From: Anomaloglossus baeobatrachus
Taxonomy: Eukaryota; Chordata; Amphibia; Anura; Aromobatidae
Assembly (NCBI RefSeq): GCF_048569485.1
Contig: NC_134360.1
Coordinates: 202,518,692-202,582,691 of the forward strand
Direction: 5' to 3'
DNA: 64,000 nt
In this document: in pieces, positions 33,117 to 45,435 of the stretch
How the letters are laid out: each line of letters opens with the position of its first letter
Numbering within the stretch: position 1 is the stretch's first letter
Notes under the pieces: model-generated
The model's input: the letters and a program-made list of their open reading frames with translations, nothing else
What the model was told of the DNA's origin: nothing
Databases searched by the model: none
Made by a program: the position numbers and the translations under genes

Positions 33117-34004
33117 TTTTCCTGATGATAAAAAGAAATAAATACACGTACACTTACTATATGTTACATGGCATTGGACAGTTCAGAAATCTGTAAATGA
33201 AAGACAATTCAGTGTCCATTAGACATATGGAGAGCGATTTATTTTTTTCCACGTTAATGAGGAATGGGACTCCTGATAGGCGGAAACTTTTCAACAGCCA
33301 TCCTGCTATTATTACCGGCATGATTGCAATGTAGGGTAACAAAAAAAAAAAAAAAAAAAAAGCTAAAATAAAATAATAATAATATATATAATATATATTT
33401 ATATATATCTATATAGATAATTGCCTTATTCTGTCTGTCTGTCATGCTCCAAAATTGTGTCCTTACGGTGACACAAAGCTGATTGGCCGCTGGGCTCGCC
33501 ATGGCCCCGCCCCCCCACACCGATTGGCCGCTCGCCCAGGCTGCGCCCCCACACGGATTGGCCAGCCGCTCGCCCAGGCTCCGCCCCCCCACAGATTGGC
33601 CTCTCGCCCCGGCACCCTGCAGGCATTGGCAATTCGGCCACGCCACGCCCCGCCCCCCTCACGCAATGCACGCTAGCTCTGGCCCCGCCCCCTCCCTCCC
33701 CCCGCGCATTCCCCGAACTGACACGGCTGTCACGGAGGTGAGTACTGTACTCCCCCCCCCCCCCGCGCATTCCCCGAACTGACACGGCTGTCACGGAGGT
33801 GAGTACTGTACTCCCCCCCACCCGGCCCCCGCTCGCACGGGAGTGGTGTGGATACGTTGGTAACCATGCTCACATGGTTACAAGCGCATCAAGGTCCTGC
33901 TGCGGCGGAAGATCCACACGCACACACATAACAGCACACACACAAACATACACACACATCAGATCACACTCACTCTCACACTCACTCTCACACTCACTCT
34001 CACA

Positions 34005-34112
34005 CACACCTCACACACACCTCACACACACCTCACACACACCTCACACACACCTCACACACACCTCACACACACCTCACACACACCTCACACACACCTC
34101 ACACACACCTCA
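34005..34112. repeat. 11-bp minisatellite (CTCACACACAC) in Helitron copy 1
   Basis: About ten exact copies, preceded by CTCACACTCA-type units. The Helitron copy on the opposite strand has only a few units of it near 40405-40450. Confidence 0.9.
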
Positions 34113-34271
34113 CAGCATCCGGCGATATCGCTTGCTTCTCGGCCTCGATACTGTGCTGTTGTGACCTTCCAGGACCTGACAGAGGATCACATGGCCAGAG
34201 GCATGTGGTATCTCCGGATGTTGTGAGTGTGAGCGCGTATGTGCGATATCGTCAGTGTCTGTGTGTGTGAG

Positions 34272-34480
34272 TGTATGCGATCGGGTGTGTGTGAGTGGAT
34301 GCGATCGGGTGTGTGTGAGTGGATGCGATCGGGTGTGTGTGAGTGGATGCGATCGGGTGTGTGTGAGTGGATGCGATCGGGTGTGTGTGAGTGGATGCGA
34401 TCGGGTGTGTGTGAGTGGATGCGATCGGGTGTGTGTGAGTGGATGCGATCGGGTGTGTGTGAGTGGATGCGATCGGGTGT
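34272..34480. repeat. 23-bp minisatellite in Helitron copy 1
   Basis: Nine copies of GTGTGTGAGTGGATGCGATC plus GGG, almost invariant. The second Helitron has about six copies (40090-40230), so the arrays changed length after the copies separated. Confidence 0.92.
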
Positions 34481-34499
34481 GTGAGTGTCGGCAGAGGAG

Positions 34500-36035
34500 C
34501 ACGGCGTGCTGGAGGAGGCTGGGAGCAGAGAGGCTGATCATGGGGAAGGCTGGGAGGGGGAGGCTGATGCTGGGGGAGACTGGGAGGGGGAGGCTGATGC
34601 TGGGGGAGACTGGGAGGGGAAAGCTGATGCTGAAGGAGGCTGGGAGGAAGGAGGCTGGGAGGAGAGAGGCTGATCCTGGGGAAGGCTGGGAAGGGGAGGC
34701 TGATGCTGAGGGAGGCTGGAAGGAGAGAGGCTGATGCTGGGGGAGGCTGGAAGGAGAGAGGCTGAGGCTGGGAGGAGAGAGGCTGATGCTGGGGAAGGCT
34801 GATGCTGAGGGAGGCTGGGAGGGGAAAGCTGATGCTGGGGAAGGCTGGGAGGACGGAGGCTGGGAGGAGAGAGGCTGATCCTGGGGAAGGCTGGGAGAGG
34901 GAGGCTGATGCTGGGGGAGGCTGGAAGGAGAGAGGCTGATGCTGGGGGAGGCTGGAAGAAGAGAGGCTGATGCTGGGGGAGGCTGGGAGGAGAGAGGCTG
35001 ATGCTGGGGAAGGCTGGGAGGAGAGAGGCTGATGCTGGGGACAGAGAGGAGAGGCTGATGATGGGAGGAGAGAGGCTGATGCTGGGATGAGAGAGGCTGA
35101 TGCTGGGAGGAGAGAGGCTGATGCTGGGGGAGGCTGGGAGGGGGAGGCTGATGCTGGGGGAGGCTGGGACGAGGGAGGCTGATGCTGGTGGAGGCTGATG
35201 CTTGGGGAGGCTGATGCTGGGGGAGGCTGGAAGGAGAGAGGCTAATGCTGGTGGAGGCTGATGCTTGGGGAGGCTGATGCTGGGGGAGACTGGGAGGGGA
35301 AGGCTGATGCTGAGGGAGGCTGGGAGGGGGAGGCTGGGAGGAAGGAGGCTGGGAGGAGAGAGGCTGATCCTGGGGAAGGCTGGGAACGGGAGGCTGATGC
35401 TGAGGGAGGCTGGAAGGAGAGAGGCTGATGCTGGGGGAGGCTGGAAGGAGAGAGGCTAATGCTGGTGGAGGCTGATGCTTGGGGAGGCTGATGCTGGGGG
35501 AGACTGGGAGCGGAAGGCTGATGCTGAGGGAGGCTGGGAGGGGGAGGCTGGGAGGAAGGAGGCTGGGAGGAGAGAGGCTGATCCTGGGGAAGGCTGGGAA
35601 GGGGAGGCTGATGCTGAGGGAGGCTGGAAGGAGAGAGGCTGATGCTGGGGGAGGCTGGAAGGAGAGAGGCTGAGGCTGGGAGGAGAGAGGCTGATGCTGG
35701 GGAAGGCTGATGCTGAGGGAGGCTGGGAGGGGAAAGCTGATGCTGGGGAAGGCTGGGAGGACGGAGGCTGGGAGGAGAGAGGCTGATCCTGGGAAAGGCT
35801 GGGAGAGGGAGGCTGATGCTGGAGGAGGCTGGAAGGAGAGAGGCTGATGCTGGCGGAGGCTGATGCTGGGGGAGGCTGGAAGGAGAGAGGCTGATGCTGG
35901 CGGAGGCTGATGCTGGGGGAGGCTGGAAGGAGAGAGGCTGATGCTGGTGGAGGCTGATGCTTGGGGAGGCTGGGAGAGGGAGGCTGATGCTGAGGGAGGC
36001 TGGGAGGAGGGAGGCTGGGAGAGGTAGGCTGAGAG
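34500..36035. repeat. GGCTGATGCTGGGGGAGGCT minisatellite in Helitron copy 1
   Basis: About 1.5 kb of mixed 20-30-bp units from the words GGCTGATGCTGGGG, GAGGCTGGGAGG and GGAAGGAGAGA. It is extremely G-rich on the plus strand. The Ser/Pro/Gln-rich reading frames of up to 667 aa on the minus strand are by-products. Confidence 0.95.
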
Positions 36036-36423
36036 AAGAGAGGCTGATGCACACACACACACACACACACACACGCGCGCACACTGCACAACACACCACA
36101 CTGGGAACCACAAACAACTGCCCTACACAGACACCCACACACACAGACAACGCTGCACACACACAACACCCAACAAACAAACACCGCGGCACACACAAAT
36201 ATACGCACATACCGCACAACACACACATTGCACAAAACATACCTCCCCCCAAAACACACCACACACACACAAACCGCGCAACACACACACAACGCTACAG
36301 ACACACAGCGCTCCACAAACAACGCAACACACGCAACACACATACAACACCGCTCTCACCCCCCGTCACACCCAGACAACACCCAGAACATGTACAGCGC
36401 CTACACAAACACTTGGTAACTAC

Positions 36424-36563
36424 ACACAACAACATCTATATATATATATATATATATATATAGAACAAAAATCATACATGAACTACACAATACGTAAATT
36501 CTAGAATACCCGATGCGTAGAATCGGGCCACCTTCTAGTATATATATATATATATATAATGTG

Positions 36564-36617
<54 letters not shown>

Positions 36618-36670
36618 CATACATATATAGTTTATATATACGGTATATATAATATATATATATATATACT
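36424..36670. repeat. (AT)n runs around the Helitron 3' end
   Basis: AT runs lie just inside (36430-36462) and outside (36540-36670) the CTAG end at 36535-36538, so the element inserted at an AT-rich site. Confidence 0.9.
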
Positions 36671-36773
36671 TATTGCACATACATACATATATATATACAT
36701 ACAGACTTTATCTTATAAATTCCCCCCCCCCTCCCCCGCACACCATGCCAGTCCTCTAGCTGCTTGTGCTACT

Positions 36774-37013
36774 ATGAGCAGCCTTCTTGCTTCCACAGCT
36801 GCAGCGTCACCAGAACTGTCTCCCATTGAGCACATCAGAGATATCATTAGTAAGCAATCGCAAAGGGAGCTGCCAGCAGCGGACCTTGATGATTTGCACA
36901 AGTGCATTCAGCGCAGCAGAACATTCCTCAGACAGCCATTAATAACCTCCATGATAGCAGCTGAGGTATTAAATGCAGGGATTCCTGCATGTGGCATGCA
37001 TACTCCATACTGA
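36774..37013 (+). pseudogene. Tc1/mariner transposase C-terminal fragment
   Basis: Encodes SPIEHIRDIISKQSQRELPA and later HKCIQRSRTFLRQPLITSMI to GMHTPY and a stop. This fits the tail of a Tc1/mariner transposase around the catalytic Glu (usual form SPIEHVWDxxGR..., ending GGxTxY). The Trp of EHVWD is changed to Arg. Upstream parts and terminal repeats were not found, so it is an old fragment unrelated to the Tc1 copy at 24.3 kb. Confidence 0.65.
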
Positions 37014-37148
37014 ATAAATTGAGATTTTTTTCCCCCACTATTTGCATATCAGTAATACATTACACTAATACATCTATCCATCCTGTGATTTAAATATTTC
37101 CACCTCTTCTTCTTTGTGTTGTAAATCTAATGTTTAAAGTCTTTATAT

Positions 37149-37970
37149 AGGGCGTCTTCACACGTCCATGTTTCCAGTACGTGTGGTGTCCGTTTTCACT
37201 CGTGGAGACACGTCCACATGCATGCTCATTAAAATATCTGTTGATCTTTACATCTTCATGTTTTCACATGGATTGTGTGTACCTGTGATTCCTACGGGAA
37301 CATGTCCATTTTCCCCGGCAACACAGATCACACAGACCCATACAAGTCAATGGGTCTGTGAAAAAAAACCCCTATGTACAGCACAGGGATGACATCCATG
37401 ACATGTTTCATAATTAAATGCATCCAAGAAATTATTGATTTTATGTGTTAAAAATATGCAAAGATAATAGCTGGATGGATGGAAAGATAGTACATATATC
37501 AAATAAATAAATCATTTAATCATAAAAAAGACATGGGGTCCACCCCTATTTTTGATCACCATCAAAGATAAAGCAGACAGCTGGGGGCTGGTATTATCAG
37601 GATGAGAAGGTCCATGGTTAATTGGCCCTTCCCAGTCTAAAAATACCAGCCCACAGCCACATTTTGGAGCTTCGCCTCGACGCTTCCTGATGCCCTGGTG
37701 CAGTAGAAATCGGGATAATATATGGGGTTAATGTTAGGTATTTAATGTCAGTTGGTATTTTAATTTATTTATTTTTTTTATTTGTTTAATAAAGTGGGAA
37801 TGTTTGTTTCAATAAAGTGTACGTGCATTTTTTTTTTTTTTAATTACTCAGTAATGGGGATATGTGATAGACATGTTTTTGGATGCTCCACTTCTGGGGC
37901 GGCTACGGGCTGCTATTTTTAGGCTGGGTAGGGCCCAATAACCATGGCTCTTCCCAGCCTTATAATATCA
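37149..37970. repeat. TIR-element end and palindromic module
   Basis: TAGGGCGTCTTCACACGTCC at 37149 looks like a MITE end; a possible partner (GCGTGTGTGAAGTGGGCC) ends near 41301, beyond the inserted Helitron. At 37530-37970 an inverted pair of the module seen in the hAT element at 7.3-8.7 kb (AATAACCATGGCTCTTCCCAGCC and its complement) surrounds a TTTATTT-rich centre. Confidence 0.5.
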
Positions 37971-38042
37971 CTAGAAGGTGGCCCGATTCTACGCATCGGG
38001 TATTCTAGAATTTACGTATTGTGTAGTTCATGTATGATTTTT

Positions 38043-38083
<41 letters not shown>

Positions 38084-38450
38084 TGTTGTTATGTGTAGTT
38101 ACCAAGTGTTTGTGTAGGCGCTGTACATGTTCTGGGTGTTGTCTGGGTGTGACGGGGGGTGAGAGCGGTGTTGTATGTGTGTTGCGTGTGTTGCGTTGTT
38201 TGTGGAGCGCTGTGTGTCTGTAGCGTTGTGTGTGTGTTGCGCGGTTTGTGTGTGTGTGGTGTGTTTTGGGGGAGGTATGTTTTGTGCAATGTGTGTGTTG
38301 TGCGGTATGTGCGTATATTTGTGTGTGCCGCGGTGTTTGTGTGTTGGGTGTTGTGTGTGTGCAGCGTTGTCTGTGTGTGTGGGTGTCTGTGTAGGGCAGT
38401 TGTTTGTGGTTCCCTGTGTGTGTGTGTGGTGTGTTGTGCAGTGCGCGCGC

Positions 38451-38490
<40 letters not shown>

Positions 38491-41092
38491 ATCAGCCTCT
38501 CTTCTCTCAGCCTACCTCTCCCAGCCTCCCTCAGCATCAGCCTCCCTCTCCCAGCCTCCCCAAGCATCAGCCTCCACCAGCATCAGCCTCCACCAGCATC
38601 AGCCTCCACCAGCATCAGCCTCTCTCCTTCCAGCCTCCCCCAGCATCAGCCTCCGCCAGCATCAGCCTCTCTCCTTCCAGCCTCCTCCAGCATCAGCCTC
38701 CCTCTCCCAGCCTTTCCCAGGATCAGCCTCTCTCTTCCCAGCCTCCGTCCTCCCAGCCTTCCCCAGCATCAGCTTTCCCTTCCCAGCCTCCCTCAGCATC
38801 AGCCTTCCCCAGCATCAGCCTCTCTCCTCCCAGCCTCCCCCAGCATCAGCCTCTCTCCTTCCAGCCTCCCTCAGCATCAGCCTCCCCTTCCCAGCCTTCC
38901 CCAGGATCAGCCTCTCTCCTCCCAGCCTCCTTCCTCCCAGCCTCCCCCTCCCAGCCTCCCTCAGCATCAGCCTTCCGCTCCCAGTCTCCCCCAGCATCAG
39001 CCTCCCCAAGCATCAGCCTCCACCAGCATCAGCCTCTCTCCTTCCAGCCTCCCCCAGCATCAGCCTCTCTCCTTCCAGCCTCCCTCAGCATCAGCCTCCC
39101 GTTCCCAGCCTTCCCCAGGCTCAGCCTCTCTCCTCCCAGCCTCCTTCCTCCCAGCCTCCCCCTCCCAGCCTCCCCAAGCATCAGCCTCCACCAGCATTAG
39201 CCTCTCTCCTTCCAGCCTCCCCCAGCATCAGCCTCCCCAAGCATCAGCCTCCACCAGCATCAGCCTCCCTCGTCCCAGCCTCCCCCAGCATCAGCCTCCC
39301 CCTCCCAGCCTCCCCCAGCATCAGCCTCTCTCCTCCCAGCATCAGCCTCTGTCATCGCAGCATCTGCCTCTCTCCTCCCAGCATCAGCCTCTCCTCTCTG
39401 TCCCCAGCATCAGCCTCTCTCCTCCCAGCCTTCCCCAGCATCAGCCTCTCTCCTCCCAGCCTCCCCCAGCATCAGCCTCCCCCAGCATCAGCCTCTCTCC
39501 TCCCAGCCTCCCCCAGCATCAGCCTCCACCAGCATCAGCCTCCACCAGCATCAGCCTCCCCCAGCATCAGCCTCTCTCCTTCCAGCCTCCCCCAGCATCA
39601 GCCTCTCTCCTTCCAGCCTCCCCCAGCATCAGCCTCTCTCCTTCCAGCCTCCCCCAGCATCAGCCTCTCTCCTTCCAGCCTCCCCCAGCATCAGCCTCCC
39701 TCTCCCAGCCTTCCCCAGGATCAGCCTCTCTCCTCCCAGCCTCCGTCCTCCCAGCCTTCCCCAGCATCAGCTTTCCCCTCCCAGCCTCCCTCAGCATCAG
39801 CCTTCCCCAGCATCAGCCTCTCTCCTCCCAGCCTCAGCCTCTCTCCTCCCAGCCTCCCCCAGCATCAGCCTCTCTCCTTCCAGCCTCCCTCAGCATCAGC
39901 CTCCCCTTCCCAGCCTTCCCCAGGATCAGCCTCTCTCCTCCCAGCCTCCTTCCTCCCAGCCTCCTTCAGCATCAGCCTTCCCCTCCCAGTCTCCCCCAGC
40001 ATCAGCCTCCCCCTCCCAGCCTTCCCCATGATCAGCCTCTCTGCTCCCAGCCTCCTCCAGCACGCCGTGCTCCTCTGCCTACACTCACACACCCGATCGC
40101 ATCCACTCACACACACCCGATCGCATCCACTCACACACACCCGATCGCATCCACTCACACACACCCGATCGCATCCACTCACACACACCCGATCGCATCC
40201 ACTCACACACACCCGATCGCATCCACTCACACACACAGACACTGACGATATCGCACATACGCGCTCACACTCACAACATCCGGAGATACCACATGCCTCT
40301 GGCCATGTGATCCTCCGTCAGGTCCTGGAAGGTCACAACAGCACAGTATCGAGGCCGAGAAGCAAGCGATATCGCCGGATGCTGTGAGTGTGTGGATGCG
40401 ATGTGAGGTGTGTGTGAGGTGTGTGTGAGGTGTGTGTGAGGTGTGTGTGAGAGTGAGTGTGAGAGTGAGTGTGAGAGTGAGTGTGATCTGATGTATGTGT
40501 ATGTTTGTGTGTGTGCTGTTATGTGTGTGCGTGTGGATCTTCCGCCGCAGCAGGACTTTGATGCGCTTGTAACCATGCGAGCATGGTTACCAACGTATCC
40601 ACACCACTCCCGTGCGAGCGGGGGCCGGGGGGGTGGGGGTGGGGGGGGTTGTGGGGAGTACAGTACTCACCTCCGTGACAGCCGTGTCAGTTCGGGGAAT
40701 GCGCGGGGGGGGGGGGGGGGGGTGTACAGTACTCACCTCCGTGACAGCCGTGTCAGTTCGGGGAATGCGCGGGGGGAGGGAGGGGGCGGGGCCAGAGCTA
40801 GCGTGCATTGCGTGAGGGGGCGGGGCGGGGCGTGGCCGAATTGCCAATGCCTGCAGGGTGCCGGGGCGAGAGGCCAATCTGTGGGGGGGGGGCGGAGCCT
40901 GGGCGAGCGGCTGGCCAATCCGTGTGGGGGCGCAGCCTGGGCGAGCGGCCAATCGGTGTGGGGGGGCGGGGCCATGGCGAGCCCAGCGGCCAATCAGCTT
41001 TGTGTCACCGTAAGGACACAATTTTGGAGCATGACAGACAGACAGATAGACAGACAGACAGACAGACAGAATAAGGTAATTATCTATATAGA
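37971..41092 (-). mobile_element. Non-autonomous Helitron, copy 2 (inverted)
   Basis: Read on the minus strand it starts TCTATATAGATAATTACC at 41092 and ends with the same hairpin and CTAG at 37971, flanked by A and T as expected. It is 3122 bp and collinear with copy 1: CCAAT/GC-rich leader, GGTGAGTACTG units (one run of plain C/G is longer), 23-bp array, 1.5-kb CAGCATCAGCCTCC array, CA tract. Array lengths differ. The separation from copy 1 is 1.4 kb. Confidence 0.85.
38505..40050. repeat. CAGCATCAGCCTCCC minisatellite in Helitron copy 2
   Basis: Complement of the 34500-36035 array, with a different order of unit variants. It gives artefactual Ser/Pro/Gln-rich frames of up to 742 aa on the plus strand. 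Confidence 0.95.
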
Positions 41093-43030
41093 TAATATCC
41101 TCTCACAGAATTTTTTCTTCATTATTTATTTGGCTAATAGCTACACAATCAATCTATACAAATCTTTAACACACAAAAAAACATTTCAGTGTCATGTGTT
41201 TTTTCCAGTATGTTTCACACGGATGTCACATGGATGTCACACACGAATGGTCAAAACGGTACATGACACGTGCGTTTTTTTGTGCGCGTGTGTGAAGTGG
41301 GCCAAAAATGGGATCCACCATAGACAAATTAATTCAATTGATGTCAAAGCTCACCTTCTGCCCCTCACGGCACATAGACCTCTGCACAGGTCTCAGGGTA
41401 TATCCACAAAACTGTGCAATACAAATCAAACAACATCTTCAGAATACAGGATTCTCTCGTTCATGTGACTGCTCATCTCTCAACACAGCTTAAGCAAGAT
41501 GGCTGTCCCCATTCCCATAACCGCATTCTAGCTCATAAATGGGACCTCAATCAAGGCAGTGGCTAACAGCAAGGACATCATGACTAGTCTCCACTGCTCC
41601 ACTGCACAGATGACTATCGATCAGCAACACAATGCAGTTTTATAGCTTGACTTTCTCATTCTCAGTAAACAGGCAATCTTCTACAAAGGTATTTACAAGC
41701 CCTATAGAAACATACTAGTAATTAACCACAACTCTGCAGACAGGTTCTCCGTAAAATGGACAATTTAAAGCTGCACCAATAGTATTTGTGCATGACATGA
41801 ATTGAACCTCTTTCAGTTTAGTCAATTATTATTATTTTTATGCACATTAGCTCCAATGTCTCCAGAATTATTGGCATAGACGAGTTGTGAAATCTTGTGG
41901 CTTTTCCTGTAAACTGGGTACAGACTGGAACTATGCAAATACATAACCTTGTACACAAGGGAAGTTGGTGAAGACAGGTCCATTTATAACTTCCAGCAGC
42001 AGTGATGAAATAAGGGGTTCTACCCTTCTTCTTCTTCTTATGTGGGTAAGTTCAGAGTGTTTGTTAAATTAAACTTTTCAATTTGATTATTAGCATTTGC
42101 ACCATATTCTCCAGATCTTTTTCCTTTTGTCTTTTATTGTCAAAGCCACCAGTCACCACTGCAGTCTAGGAGCGGGGGGCCAAACATGTGACGAATTTGA
42201 GGTTTTTTCCTACAGAGCCAAGCACAGCACTGAGGTTGGTCAAGACCTCCTGGGTGGGCAGCTCCTGATCCGGCCACCTATAACCTAACAGCATTTGTCG
42301 CTGCAGAGGTGAGGCAACCTCATACTGAAACATTGGGAGGGTCCACAATTCAGGCCATAATTGCAATGATGCTACAGCCCCAAGCTCAAGCAAAACCACA
42401 TCAATCAGCAACCAAGAGGTCAGGAGCGGTGTATTTCTTCTTAAAGGACATCAAAGACCTGTTCACCAAGTAGGTTTGGATAAATGCTTCATCGCAATGG
42501 CACCCACTCATGTCAGCTCCATATATATTGAATAGAATGGAAGGGATGATAGGAGACCAGCACTCCATCCATTTAACTGCAGGTGAGGTTACACATAGGT
42601 TAGGGACCCCAAAAATAGAGATTACCTTGGCGTTGGTTTTGGGGCCCTTTTGCATTGATCAATACAATGGCTAAACATCTCTTATATTCCTATTATTCAT
42701 AGCAGTTATGCATATTTCATTTTTCATTTTTTCATATAGTTCATTGTATTTTTCAGTCTAGTATTCCCATAGCAGTTCTGATTTTCATCATTCCCCTATA
42801 CATTGTGACTAGTGTGCAACTCTTTATCCTATTGTATAGTTATATGTTTTTGAGTCTTGCACCTTGTACACACCATTGGTATTCCAGACGTACACTCTTT
42901 AATCAGCACTCCATCCAAACATATTATCCAAACCCCTTTAAATTTTAAATTACTGTGGAGGTTAATTATACGATAGAAAAGATATGCTGTCTGTAAGGTG
43001 TCCGCTCTTGCGCCCTCTGCAATATCTGGT
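41093..43030. other. HCCS intron 1 sequence without recognised genes
   Basis: About 1.9 kb of moderately AT-rich DNA. A possible TIR-element end lies near 41165-41301. Frames at 42166-42655 are short and were not recognised; no splice-bounded exon stood out. Confidence 0.45.
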
Positions 43031-45320
43031 TCTGTGTGGTGCCCGATCCCACGCCCTCTGAGGTGCCCGGTCCTGCGCCCTGTGAGGTGCCCGGTCCTGC
43101 GCTCTGTGAGGTGCCCGGTCCTGCGCCCTGTGAGGTGCCCGGTCCTGTGCCCTGTGAGGTGCCCGGTCCTGTGCCCTGTGAGGTGCCCGGTCTTGTGAAG
43201 TGTCTGGTTCTGTGCCCTGTGAGGTGCCCAGTCTTGTGAAGTGTCTGGTTCTGTGCCCTGTGAGGTGCCCGGTCTTGTGAAGTGTCTGGTTCTGTGCCCT
43301 GTGAGGTGCCCGGTCCTGCGCCCTGTGAGGTGCCTGGTCCCACGCCCTCTGAGGTGCCCGGTCCTGCGCCCTGTGAGGTGCCCGGTCCTGCGCCCTGTGA
43401 GGTGCCCGGTCCTGCGCCCTGTGAGGTGCCCGGTCCTGCGCCCTGTGAGGTGCCCGGTCCTGCGCCCTGTGAGGTGCCCGGTCTTGTGAAGTGTCTGGTT
43501 CTGTGCCCTGTGAGGTGCCCGGTCTTGTGAAGTGTCTGGTTCTGTGCCTTGTGAGGTGCCCGGTCTTGTGAAGTGTCTGGTTCTGTGCCCTGTGAGGTGC
43601 CCGGTCTTGTGAAGTGTCTGGTTCTGTGCCCTGTGAGGTGCCCGGTCCTGCGCCCTGTGAGGTACCCGGTCTTGTGAAGTGTCTGGTTCTGTTCCCTGTG
43701 AGTTGCCCGGTCTTGTGAAGTGTCTGGTTCTGTGCCCTGTGAGGTGCCCGGTCCTGGGCCGTGTGAGGTGCCCGGTCCTGGGCCCTGTGAGGTGCCCGGT
43801 CCTGGGCCCTGTGAGGTGCCCGGTCCTCCGCCCTGTGAGGTGCCCGGTCCTCCGCCCTGTGAGGTGCCCGGTCCTCCGCCCTGTGAGGTGCCCGGTCCTC
43901 CGCCCTGTGAGGTGCCCGGTCCTGCGCCCTGTGAGGTGCCCGGTGAGGTGCCCGGTCTTGTGACGTGTCTGGTTCTCTGCCCTGTGAGGTGCCCGGTCCT
44001 TCGCCCTGTGAGGTTCTCTGTGAGGTGCCCGGTCCTGCGCCCTGTGAGGTTCTCTGTGAGGTGCCCGGTCTAGTGAAGTGTCTGGTTCTGTGCCGTTCAA
44101 TCCTGTGTCTTCTGAGGTGTCTGGTCCTTTGCCCTGTGTCCTGTGTCCTGCGCCCTGTGAGGTGCCCGGTCCTGTGCCCTGTGAGGTGCCCGGTCCTGTG
44201 CCCTGTGAGGTGCCCGGTCTTGTGAAGTGTCTGGTTCTGTGCCCTGTGAGGTGCCCAGTCTTGTGAATTGTCTGGTTCTGTGCCCTGTGAGGTGCCCGGT
44301 CTTGTGAAGTGTCTGGTTCTGTGCCCTGTGAGGTGCCCGGTCTTGTGAAGTGTCTGGTTCTGTGCCCTGTGAGGTGCCCGGTCTTGTGAAGTGTCTGGTT
44401 CTGTGCCCTGTGAGGTGCCCGGTCCTGCGCCCTGTGAGGTGCCTGGTCCCACGCCCTCTGAGGTGCCCGGTCCTGCGCCCTGTGAGGTGCCCGGTCCTGC
44501 GCCCTGTGAGGTCCCCGGTCCTGCGCCCTGTGAGGTGCCTGGTCTTGTGAAGTGTCTGGTTCTGTGCCCTGTGAGGTGCCCGGTCTTGTGAAGTGTCTGG
44601 TTCCGTGCCCTGTGAGGTGCCCGGTCTTGTGAAGTGTCTGGTTCTGTGCCCTGTGAGGTGCCCGGTCTTGTGAAGTGTCTGGTTCTGTGCCCTGTGAGGT
44701 GCCCGGTCTTGTGAAGTGTCTGGTTCTGTGCCCTGTGAGGTGCCCGGTCTTGTGAAGTGTCTGGTTCTGTGCCCTGTGAGGTGCCCGGTCCTGCGCCCTG
44801 TGAGGTACCCGGTCTTGTGAAGTGTCTGGTTCTGTGCCCTGTGAGTTGCCCGGTCTTGTGAAGTGTCTGGTTCTGTGCCCTGTGAGGTGCCCGGTCCTGC
44901 GCCCTGTGAGGTGCCCGGTCCTGGGCCCTGTGAGGTGCCCGGTCCTGGGCCCTGTGAGGTGCCCGGTCCTGGGCCCTGTGAGGTGCCCGGTCCTGCGCCC
45001 TGTGAGGTGCCCTGTGAGGTGCCCGGTCCTGCGCCCTGTGAGGTGCCCGGTCCTGCGCCCTGTGAGGTGCCCGGTCCTGCGCCCTGTGAGGTGCCCTGTG
45101 AGGTGCCCGGTCCTGCGCCCTGTGAGGTGCCCTGTGAGGTGCCCGGTCTTGTGACGTGTCTGGTTCTGTGCCCTGTGAGGTGCCCGGTCCTTCGCCCTGT
45201 GAGGTTCTCTGTGAGGTGCCCGGTCTAGTGAAGTGTCTGGTTCTGTGCCGTTCAATCCCGTGTCTTCTGAGGTGTCTGGTCCTTTGCCCTGTGCCCTGTG
45301 TCCTGTGTCCTGTGTCCTGT
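43030..45320. repeat. 24/41-bp array with a 1.2-kb higher-order duplication
   Basis: Two interspersed units: 24 bp (GTGAGGTGCCCGGTCCTGCG + CCCT) and 41 bp, where GTCTTGTGAAGTGTCTGGTT + CTGTGCCCT is inserted. The block containing GTTCAATCCTGTGTCTTCTG occurs twice (44096 and 45250), as do the neighbouring variants, showing duplication of about 1.15-1.19 kb. The array stops about 110 bp before the proposed HCCS exon 1. Frames of over 800 aa are artefacts. Confidence 0.95.
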
Positions 45321-45435
45321 ACACTGCAGAGGTCACGGTCACAGCTCAGTACTCGGCCTCCATACAGTGAGCTAAGCTCACCCCGCCATACTGGGGGCTC
45401 CACACTATCTCCCTCCTACCTCACACTGCTCTTAC

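Larger units (their letters stand above)
33408..36538 (+). mobile_element. Non-autonomous Helitron, copy 1
   Basis: 5' end TCTATATAGATAATTGCC preceded by A. The 3' end has a hairpin CCCGAT-GCGTAGA-ATCGGG, then CCACCTT and CTAG followed by T. This is the Helitron plan: 5' TC, 3' hairpin plus CTRR, A^T insertion, no TIR and no target duplication. The 3131-bp body holds a CCAAT/GC-rich leader (33481-33720), two copies of a GAGGTGAGTACTGTACTCCC-like unit, an 11-bp CA-rich array, a 23-bp array, a 1.5-kb G-rich array and a CA/AC tract. No Rep-helicase. It lies in HCCS intron 1. Confidence 0.85.

Noticed and set aside
34110-40387. Ser/Pro/Gln-rich frames of up to 742 codons in both Helitrons
   Set aside because: They arise from the CAGCATCAGCCTCC minisatellite; unit order differs between copies and no conserved protein signature is present.
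42829-45403. Frames of 813-837 codons on the minus strand rich in [12 protein letters not shown]-type repeats
   Set aside because: They are translations of the 24/41-bp array; all frames on both strands are open because the unit lacks stops.
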